Positions 1 through 5,148 of a stretch of DNA of 7,040 bases are shown here, in pieces (the first letter of the stretch is position 1; each line of letters opens with the position of its first letter). Under the pieces are notes generated by a model. That model was not told the DNA's origin and did not search any database. It saw only the letters and a program-made list of their open reading frames with translations. Source of the stretch: DASZZV01 sp035544835 (GTDB lineage: Bacteria > Acidobacteriota > Thermoanaerobaculia > Gp7-AA8); assembly GCA_035544835.1 (NCBI GenBank), contig DASZZV010000205.1:1-7040 (forward strand), in the 5' to 3' direction. Made by a program: the position numbers and the translations under genes.

Positions 1-56
1 TCCATCGTGGTGCTCGCAAACATTTTCGATTGCCAAGGGTCTAAGGCCCCCGCCCA

Positions 57-141
57 GATCCCTCGCTGCGGCTCGGGATGACACCCACTCAGTTTCTTTT
101 CTCAGTGGCAGCGCGCACGCTGTCCACGGCTCGGGATGACA
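57..141. repeat. Two copies of a short intergenic repeat
   Basis: The 15-base unit CGGCTCGGGATGACA occurs exactly at 69-83 and again at 127-141. The first copy is extended on its left by GATCCCTCGCTGCGG-like sequence. I recall similar 'ctcgctgcg-ctcgggatgaca' strings between genes in many environmental bacterial genomes, so this looks like a dispersed non-coding repeat family. That comparison is from memory and was not searched. No coding frame is visible in bases 1-230, and no promoter was recognised. The repeats lie beyond the hairpin that follows the transaldolase gene. Confidence 0.5.
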
Positions 142-179
142 GCAACGGCAGACCGGCGTGATCACTCTGAGGTTCAACA

Positions 180-217
180 CCCCGTGCCAGAGATCGCCGT
201 CGATCTCCGGCGCGGGG
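180..217 (-). terminator. Strong hairpin downstream of the transaldolase gene
   Basis: The arms 180-196 and 201-217 pair over 17 positions around a 4-base loop (197-200), with one mismatch (185/212) and one G-U type pair (189/208 as read on the minus strand). The hairpin begins 13 bases past the stop codon of the minus-strand transaldolase gene, where a terminator is expected. The sequence after it on the minus strand (TGTTGAACC) is not a real T-tract. It may therefore be a stabilising 3' end structure or an atypical terminator rather than a textbook intrinsic one. Confidence 0.6.
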
Positions 218-230
218 CTTCGAATCCTGC

Positions 231-1400
231 TTAGTTCAACACAAACGCGGCGCCAAGTCCGGCCGCCATTTCCTCAGGGGATACGGTGCCGTCGCCGTTG
301 ATGTCCAGCGCTGCGAACACAGCTGCCGAACCACCCCACTCCTCGCGGGTGATGATGCCGTCGCCGTCGAAATCGAAAACTTTGAAGAAATCCCGTGCGG
401 CCTGTCCCGCTTTCGCTTTCCCGGACATCGATTTGTAGCGCTCACCCAGCAGTTTCTCCAGAGCCTCGATCGCCTTGGAGAATCCCTGAATACCTTCGTC
501 GAGTTTGTCTGTCGCCAGGCGACTCTCTTTGTGCATCTTGCGGAAAGTCGCTTCGTCGACGGGGGTCTTGGGGATATCCATCGACGCGGCCTTGGCCGGG
601 TCGAGCTTCCGCTCGAGCTTGGCGCTGCTGGCCTGCAACTCCGCCAGAAGGTTCGGGGCGATCGTGAGCAGGTCGCATCCGGCCAGCTCAATGATCTCGC
701 CGAGGTTGCGGAACGACGCGCCCATGACCTCGGTTTTGTATCCGTACTTCTTGTAATAGTTGTAGATCTCGGTGACGGACAGGACGCCCGGATCTTCGTT
801 CTGCGGGTAGCTGTCGCGCCCGGTGTCCTTCTTGTACCAATCCAGGATCCGGCCGACGAACGGGGAGATCAGCCGCACGCCCGCCTCGGCGCAGGCGATG
901 GCCTGGTGCTTGCCGAAGATCAGGGTGAGGTTGCAGTGAATCCCTTCCTTCTCGAGGATCTCGGCGGCCTTGATCCCTTCCCAGGTCGCGGCGATCTTGA
1001 TGAGGACACGGTCCTTCGTGGCGCCTGCGGCCTCGTACTGCTTGATGAGGAACCGTCCCTTCTCGACGCTGGCATTGGTGTCGTAGGAGAGGCGCGCGTC
1101 GACTTCCGTCGAAACGCGGCCGGGAACGATCTTGAGGATGCGAAGGCCGAACTCTACCGCCAGGCGGTCGAGCGCGAGCCCGAGGACTTTCTCGGAAGAG
1201 GCGCCGGCGCCTGCCTGGCCTTCCGCCCACTTGAGCGCCCCTTCGACGACGTCGGCGTACTCGGGCATCTGCGCCGCGGCGGTAATCAAAGACGGGTTCG
1301 TGGTCGCGTCCCGCGGGGTGAACTTTTTGATCGAATTCAAGTCACCGGTGTCGCACACGGCGACAGTCATCGAGTTCAGTTGTTCGAGCAACGTGGACAT
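231..1400 (-). CDS. tal: Transaldolase with C-terminal EF-hand pair
   Basis: This 389-residue protein should transfer a dihydroxyacetone unit between sugar phosphates (sedoheptulose-7-phosphate plus glyceraldehyde-3-phosphate to erythrose-4-phosphate plus fructose-6-phosphate) in the cytosolic pentose phosphate pathway. Residues 1-320 align by eye along their whole length with E. coli TalB. Visible landmarks are Asp17 (CDTGD), Asn35 in TTNPSL, Glu99 in VSTEVDARLSYD, the Schiff-base Lys135 in RVLIKIAATW, N157/T159 in CNLTL, and S179/R184 in LISPFVGRILDWY. After a short linker (about 321-335), residues 343-354 (DFDGDGIITREE) and 366-377 (DINGDGTVSPEE) form two canonical EF-hand loops with D/N at positions 1, 3 and 5 and Glu at 12. 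Calcium binding is therefore likely. Such fusions are known (an NCBI protein cluster is named transaldolase/EF-hand). The frame stays open 55 codons further upstream, but that part translates the intergenic repeat. The start is set at 1400 by a strong ribosome binding site and by agreement with the family N-terminus. Confidence 0.95.
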   Translation of the reverse strand: MSTLLEQLNSMTVAVCDTGDLNSIKKFTPRDATTNPSLITAAAQMPEYADVVEGALKWAEGQAGAGASSEKVLGLALDRLAVEFGLRILKIVPGRVSTEVDARLSYDTNASVEKGRFLIKQYEAAGATKDRVLIKIAATWEGIKAAEILEKEGIHCNLTLIFGKHQAIACAEAGVRLISPFVGRILDWYKKDTGRDSYPQNEDPGVLSVTEIYNYYKKYGYKTEVMGASFRNLGEIIELAGCDLLTIAPNLLAELQASSAKLERKLDPAKAASMDIPKTPVDEATFRKMHKESRLATDKLDEGIQGFSKAIEALEKLLGERYKSMSGKAKAGQAARDFFKVFDFDGDGIITREEWGGSAAVFAALDINGDGTVSPEEMAAGLGAAFVLN

Positions 1401-1407
1401 GCCGAAA

Positions 1408-1415
1408 TCCTCCTT
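1408..1415 (-). promoter_or_regulatory. Ribosome binding site of the transaldolase gene
   Basis: Read on the minus strand this is AAGGAGGA, an almost perfect Shine-Dalgarno, 7 bases before the ATG at 1400. It decides the start: an upstream start would put low-complexity repeat translation in front of a normal transaldolase N-terminus. Confidence 0.85.
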
Positions 1416-1440
1416 AGTTTTTGGAGCGCATAGCATAGCG

Positions 1441-1582
1441 CAATTGAGAATTGAGAATTGGGAATTGAGAAATTGGAAGCACGACGATTTTTGCGGGATC
1501 CAACTTGCATTCGATTTAATAACAAGTTTCCCGGGATTTCCGGAATTCGATTTCTCAATTCTCAATTCTCAATTCTCAATTG
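1441..1582. repeat. Near-perfect inverted repeat of a tandem 7-base unit
   Basis: The left arm (1441-1472) is four tandem copies of a 7-base unit, mostly GAATTGA, with one variant ending in G. The right arm (1551-1582) holds four exact tandem copies of CTCAATT (1554-1581). The arms are reverse complements at 31 of 32 positions; the only difference is at left-arm position 21. They enclose 78 bases (1473-1550) with no coding frame. The AT-rich arms contrast sharply with the GC-rich genes. The element fills most of the divergent gap between the transaldolase and radical SAM genes. Its last bases overlap the TTG start of the latter. It could extrude as a cruciform or fold in RNA as a long stem. 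Heptamer tandem repeats occur between genes in several bacterial groups, but I cannot name this family. Confidence 0.85.
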
Positions 1583-2974
1583 ACCATAGGCGCTTCACAC
1601 GGCTGGGCCGAGATCAGTAAGGACCGGAAACGCGAGATCATCGAAGGGATCGCGTCGGGCCGTGCCACGCGCGGGCCGGTTCATGCTGAGCTCGATCTCA
1701 CCGACCGCTGCAATGTGGCCTGCTACTTCTGCAATCAGCAGGACGTGCGGACGAAGGAATTCATCGGGCTGCCTCGCATTACCGAGATTCTCGACCAGCT
1801 CGTTGAAGGGGGACTGAAATCCGTTCGCCTGTCCGGTGGCGGTGATCCTCTCTTTCACAAGGACATCGCCCTCGTGATCGACCTGCTGGGCCAGCGCGGC
1901 ATCGTCATCGACAACCTCACGACCAATGCCGTGCTGCTCGGGCCGGAGATCGCCTCGAGGCTGGTCCGCGACCGTGCTCGCGAGGTCGTGATCTCGTTGA
2001 ATGCCGTCAACCCGGCCGATTACCAGCGGATGATGCAGGTGAAGCCGGCCTTGTTCGATCGCGTGGTGGCCAACGCTCGCCATCTGGTGTCGATACGCAC
2101 GGAAGGCTATCCCTTCGTGGTCTGCCAGTTCCTGCTCGATCGCGGCAATTTCGCCTCGCTCGTGGAGATGTATGAGCTCGGTGTCTCACTCGGTGCCGAC
2201 CGGATCGCGGTCAACCCGGTGATGGACATTCCGCGTGAGCGGATCGACAACGAAATCCTACTGACCCTCGAGGACCGCGAGCTGTTGCGACCGCTGCTCG
2301 AAGATGTCCTGCGCCGCGACCAGGAGAGGAAGCTTCTGCAGATCAGCTTCCCTTATCCGGTCTGGAATCAGATGCTGGAAGAGGTTCGCGCCAAGGTCAA
2401 TTACGAGACCCCCAATCAGTTTCCAACGGCTCCCACCTTCAAGGAAGAGAACGGCCAGTGTTTTTTCGGCTGGTATTCGATGACCATCCGCGGCAACGGC
2501 GATCTGTATCCCTGCTGTCTCCTGATGAATCCCGACTACGAGCCTCTGGGGAATCTCAGTGAGGGCCGGGTGGAAGATCACTGGAAAGGTGCCTTCGGCA
2601 GGGTCAGGCGCGACATGCGCGAGGTGATGCTCGGCAAAGGACGCGTCTTCTACCGGCCGAATCGCTTCAAGACGCTTCGCAAGCAGTGCATCGAACCGTA
2701 CGCCTGCTGGCTCAAGAACATGTACTTCCGCGGCGACGAGGAGTTCTACAAGGACCTCGGGGTCGCGCTCGACGCAGCCCGGGCCAAGGAAGTGCGCTGG
2801 GCCGGCACGCCGCGCCAGATGATCCGCGCCCTCGAGGGTGTAGTCCATCAGAACCGGACGACCCATCGCGCTTACGACAGGCTGCGTGTGGGCAGCCGGC
2901 CGCTGCGTGAGTGGATCAAGCGCAAGACAAAGTGGAATGTCGCCGGGATCTCGGTGCGGCCGTCGAAGAGCTGA
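1580..2974 (+). CDS. Radical SAM protein with SPASM-like C-terminus
   Basis: This 464-residue enzyme has the radical SAM cluster motif C44-x3-C48-x2-C51 (DRCNVACYFCNQQ). A glycine-rich SAM-binding stretch follows (SGGGDP, 85-90), then a TIM-barrel-like core to about residue 250. C294 to C312 has the CxnGx4C spacing of a SPASM/twitch region (GQCFFGW ... NGDLYPCC), followed by GNLSEG and C370-x5-C376. Only about four of the usual seven auxiliary-cluster cysteines are seen (294, 312, 370, 376, plus adjacent C313), so I infer one auxiliary [4Fe-4S] cluster rather than two. The substrate is unknown. No short peptide precursor is visible beside it, so peptide maturation is not supported. The start is uncertain: TTG at 1580 is the only ATG/GTG/TTG between the in-frame stop at 1520 and the first cysteine motif, and it has no Shine-Dalgarno. 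The gene is divergent from transaldolase. It is followed by 307 bases of repeat-bearing spacer, so it is probably transcribed alone. Confidence 0.88.
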   Translation: MTIGASHGWAEISKDRKREIIEGIASGRATRGPVHAELDLTDRCNVACYFCNQQDVRTKEFIGLPRITEILDQLVEGGLKSVRLSGGGDPLFHKDIALVIDLLGQRGIVIDNLTTNAVLLGPEIASRLVRDRAREVVISLNAVNPADYQRMMQVKPALFDRVVANARHLVSIRTEGYPFVVCQFLLDRGNFASLVEMYELGVSLGADRIAVNPVMDIPRERIDNEILLTLEDRELLRPLLEDVLRRDQERKLLQISFPYPVWNQMLEEVRAKVNYETPNQFPTAPTFKEENGQCFFGWYSMTIRGNGDLYPCCLLMNPDYEPLGNLSEGRVEDHWKGAFGRVRRDMREVMLGKGRVFYRPNRFKTLRKQCIEPYACWLKNMYFRGDEEFYKDLGVALDAARAKEVRWAGTPRQMIRALEGVVHQNRTTHRAYDRLRVGSRPLREWIKRKTKWNVAGISVRPSKS

Positions 2975-3024
2975 TTGGGCAGGCCCCGCGCGCTCAGTTA
3001 GAAAAGTAATCAGCGCAAGCGATC

Positions 3025-3076
3025 TCCCCTCTCCCCGGCGGGGAGAGGGTGCCGCCGCAGCGGCGGGTGAGGGGCG
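3025..3076 (+). repeat. GC-rich palindromic repeat element, copy 1
   Basis: A perfect 10-base-pair hairpin (3027-3036 with 3040-3049, 3-base loop) is followed by a second hairpin (3052-3058 with 3060-3066, tight loop), then GTGAGGGGC, which can pair with the opening C-rich stretch. This 'ccctctcccc ... ggggagaggg ... gtgagggg' pattern resembles REP-like intergenic repeats that I recall being common in GC-rich bacteria. The family assignment is from memory and unsearched. It lies about 50 bases past the radical SAM stop and could protect or end that transcript, but it lacks a T-tract. Confidence 0.7.
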
Positions 3077-3160
3077 TAACAGTCTCGCCAAAGCCTTCGA
3101 GTGCACGCCAGCGTGGGGCTTGTGTTTTGCGTTCTAAAGTTCAAGCTGCGTTGTCGTTCG

Positions 3161-3220
3161 GCCCCTCTCCCGGCGCTGCGGCGCCGCCCTCTCCCCGCCG
3201 GGGGCCGCGGCGGGAGAGGG
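3161..3220 (-). repeat. GC-rich palindromic repeat element, copy 2, inverted
   Basis: Read on the minus strand, this stretch follows the same order as copy 1: CCCTCTCCC, a GC loop, GGCGGGGAGAGGG, a GCCGCAGCG core, then GAGAGGGGC. It is clearly the same element in the opposite orientation, with a longer first loop (about 10 extra bases, GCCGCGGCCCCC-like). The two copies are separated by 84 bases and end 61 bases before the small membrane protein gene. Confidence 0.7.
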
Positions 3221-3281
3221 AAGTCGGCGCCCTTCTGCAATATGTTTGTGGACACAGGAGACGCGGTGATAATCACAGCGC

Positions 3282-3701
3282 ATGATTCGGCGACTCTGGC
3301 TGGCCAGCTCCTTTCTTCTTCTGCTGCCGGCGGTTTTCTTCTGGACCCGTCTTCCGCTCGATGACGTCGCGCGGCTGCCCCTCACGCCATTCGACGGCGT
3401 AACGACGAGCGTCGAGACGGACGAGTGGGATTTCATCGTTCGCGCCCATGCCGTCGTTCCACCCGGCAAAACCTTCACCGTCCGGGCGTCGACCCCCCAG
3501 CTCGCCCTGGAGGTCTACATGATGTCCCTCGGCGTGCTGCCGGAGGACGAGGGGTTTCCCTCTTCCTACTTCGGCGCACCGGACGCGGGGACGAAAGCCG
3601 AGTACGTACTCGACTACCGCTGTGGGGGAAAGCCTGACAGTGCGATGCAGCGGCTGGCCGCCTTTCCGAGCGGCTGCGTTGATCGCCGAGGAAGCCAGTG
3701 A
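3282..3701 (+). CDS. Small membrane-anchored protein of unknown function
   Basis: I do not recognise the family of this 139-residue protein. Residues 4-22 (LWLASSFLLLLPAVFFW after MIRR) form one hydrophobic segment with positive charges in front, i.e. an uncleaved anchor or signal peptide. The remaining roughly 115 residues would then lie outside the cytoplasm. They contain a beta-like stretch (WDFIVRAHAVVPPGKTFTVRAS, approximately 49-70) and a YVLDYRC segment (108-114). Two cysteines (C114, C132) could form a disulfide. Its stop overlaps the start of the glycosyltransferase by 4 bases (GTGA, 3698-3701), so the two are translationally coupled and the product probably works with that enzyme. 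ATG 3282 is the first possible start after an in-frame stop at 3270; its ribosome binding site is poor, so the start is only moderately sure. Confidence 0.7.
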   Translation: MIRRLWLASSFLLLLPAVFFWTRLPLDDVARLPLTPFDGVTTSVETDEWDFIVRAHAVVPPGKTFTVRASTPQLALEVYMMSLGVLPEDEGFPSSYFGAPDAGTKAEYVLDYRCGGKPDSAMQRLAAFPSGCVDRRGSQ

Positions 3702-5065
3702 GCCCGGGAATCCTCTTCCTCTCGGCGCAACTGGCCTTCGTGCTTTTCGGCGCGCCTGCTGCTTTTCTGCCGGCCCTTCGACGCTTCGTTCTCCCGGCTC
3801 GCATCGCCGCCGCATTCTTCGCCGGCGCCGTTCTCCTGACGCTCGAATTCACCCTCTTCTCGCTGCTGTCGATTTCCTGCACGGTAGTCACCCTCAGCCT
3901 TCCGCTGCTGGTGCTGGCCGTGATCGGATCGGCGATGACGATGCGGCTTCCTGATGAAGAGGCGGTGAACGTCACGCTTGCTTCGGAGCGGCGTCTCTCG
4001 CCTATGCTCGTCCTTGTCATCATTCTCGCCTCGATCCATCTCTGCGCGGCGGTGGTGACGACGCGCGCTACCTCGATGGACTACCTGTACACCTGGGGTG
4101 TGCGAGGCGCGCACTACGCCGTGGAGCATGGGATGCGACCGGAGTTCCTCAAAGCACCGTTCAACATTCACATGCATACGAACTATCCGCCGCTGCTGCC
4201 GTCGACACTGGCCTGGAGCGCGCTGGCAGCAGGCAAGACCTCGTGGCGGTCCGGTCTGGTCACCTCGGTGCTCTGGTACTTCACTACACTCGTTCTGCTG
4301 ATGGAGGTACTGAAGCGCCGGCTGGGTTCGCCGAGCGCGCTCCTGATCACAGCGCTCTGGAGTATCACGTTGTCGCTCACGCTGGTGAGCTCGATGTCGG
4401 CCGGCAGCGCTGAGCCGCCGCTGCTCGCTTTCGAGACCATCGCCGTCGCCGCGCTGCTCACGAATCGTTCGAGAAGTCTCGGCCTCTCCCTGCTGACGTC
4501 GATTTGTCTGGCGGGAGCGTTGCTTACCAAGATCGAGGGTCTCGTCGCCGTCGTTCTCATCGCCGGCGGGGCGCTGATCGCTGATGTTCTGCAACAGCGC
4601 CGGGCTCGCGAGCGGGAGGTCGTCTGCTATGCAGTCGTGCCCTTTGCATGCTGGGGTCTGTGGCCGGTTTTCGAGAAGGTGTACGGCGTCAATACCAGCG
4701 ACGTGATGAGGGCGTACGAAACGTTCAGCGCCTTCAGCCTTCAGTACCTCCCTCAGATCATTCTGGTGAGCCTTCGTGAGCTGGCCGGCCCGGCCTTCGG
4801 CGTGCCCTGGCTGCTGACCATCGCCGTCATCGTGCGCTATCGTCGCCAATGGCGGGAGGTGCTGCCGGCTCTGGCTCTCTGCGCCGGCTCGCTGGCGGTT
4901 TACGAGGGGTACTACTTCATCCACGGGAGCGATCCGACCACGTGGATCCGATGGACTCTGGCGCGGGTCACCATGCCTCTGCTCTCGGCATTGATCGTGG
5001 CCGCCGGCTTACTGGCCTTCGACGAGACTCACGCAGATCCCGGGGTCCGCCCATTCATTGAGTAG
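3698..5065 (+). CDS. Polytopic GT-C glycosyltransferase (GT39/ArnT-like)
   Basis: This 455-residue integral membrane protein has roughly 11-13 hydrophobic segments spread over its whole length. Typical features of the GT39/RgtA-D/ArnT-like family are visible. After the third or fourth segment comes a loop with an acidic residue, MDYLYTWGVRGAHYAVEHG (127-145). Next is the NYPPLLPSTLAW motif (162-173), then GSAEPPLLAF (236-245), then LTKIEGL (276-282), matching the LTKxEGL seen in this group. Such enzymes take a sugar from a polyprenyl-phosphate carrier and add it to a lipid, glycan or protein on the outer face of the inner membrane. Donor and acceptor cannot be told from sequence, and the catalytic acid (probably D128) is an inference. 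The GTG start at 3698 overlaps the upstream stop, which explains the absence of its own spacer. The gene ends 83 bases before a convergent gene. Confidence 0.82.
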   Translation: MSPGILFLSAQLAFVLFGAPAAFLPALRRFVLPARIAAAFFAGAVLLTLEFTLFSLLSISCTVVTLSLPLLVLAVIGSAMTMRLPDEEAVNVTLASERRLSPMLVLVIILASIHLCAAVVTTRATSMDYLYTWGVRGAHYAVEHGMRPEFLKAPFNIHMHTNYPPLLPSTLAWSALAAGKTSWRSGLVTSVLWYFTTLVLLMEVLKRRLGSPSALLITALWSITLSLTLVSSMSAGSAEPPLLAFETIAVAALLTNRSRSLGLSLLTSICLAGALLTKIEGLVAVVLIAGGALIADVLQQRRAREREVVCYAVVPFACWGLWPVFEKVYGVNTSDVMRAYETFSAFSLQYLPQIILVSLRELAGPAFGVPWLLTIAVIVRYRRQWREVLPALALCAGSLAVYEGYYFIHGSDPTTWIRWTLARVTMPLLSALIVAAGLLAFDETHADPGVRPFIE

Positions 5066-5106
5066 CCGAGCAGCACCCCATGACTCGAGCCTGGAACCAA
5101 AGTTGA

Positions 5107-5136
5107 AGAGCCGCCGTCCTTGCGGACGGCAGCTCT
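5107..5136 (-). terminator. Hairpin between convergent genes, possible terminator
   Basis: GCCGTCC (5113-5119) pairs with GGACGGC (5124-5130) around loop TTGC. After a single C/A mismatch the stem continues with AGAGC/GCTCT (5107-5111 with 5132-5136), giving about 12 paired positions. It lies 12 bases past the stop of the minus-strand Ig-repeat gene and 41 bases past the stop of the plus-strand glycosyltransferase. On the minus strand it is followed by TCAACTTTGG, weakly T-rich; on the plus strand by no T-run. It best fits a terminator for the minus-strand gene, possibly serving both. Confidence 0.6.
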
Positions 5137-5148
5137 CAGGGACTGGCT

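Larger units (their letters stand above)
2975..3281. other. Non-coding spacer carrying two palindromic elements
   Basis: No convincing gene is present in these 307 bases. They contain the two GC-rich palindromic elements listed separately and an 84-base interval between them (3077-3160) in which I see nothing recognisable. GCTGATT (2970-2976) and AATCAGC (3008-3014) form a 7-base inverted repeat across the radical SAM stop codon, too weak and widely spaced to call a terminator. No clear promoter was found for the downstream gene pair. Confidence 0.6.

Noticed and set aside
531..1433. 300-codon open frame on the plus strand opposite transaldolase
   Set aside because: It is an antisense shadow of a well-supported gene in GC-rich DNA. 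The translation shows no domain features, and the true gene matches its family along its full length.
1426..1461. Possible minus-strand promoter for transaldolase (TATGCT at 1432-1437)
   Set aside because: The -10-like hexamer is well placed, but no acceptable -35 is found at 16-18 bases. It would fall in the repeat arm, so support is too weak for a feature.
1401..1565. 55-codon N-terminal extension of transaldolase
   Set aside because: It translates the heptamer repeat and spacer, and a strong ribosome binding site sits directly before the ATG at 1400.
1441..1582. CRISPR array
   Set aside because: The repeat units are 7 bases with no unique spacers, arranged as an inverted pair rather than regular direct repeats.
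1441..1600. Peptide (RiPP) precursor next to the radical SAM gene
   Set aside because: No short frame with a leader-like sequence and ribosome binding site is visible on either side of the enzyme gene.
3101..3364. Short frames over the palindromic elements as possible small genes
   Set aside because: They are Arg/Pro-rich translations of GC-rich repeats, conflict with the start of the membrane protein gene, and have no good ribosome binding site.
3614..4924. 436-codon open frame on the minus strand
   Set aside because: Its translation is Arg/Gln/His-rich low-complexity sequence opposite the glycosyltransferase, whose membrane segments and motifs are convincing.
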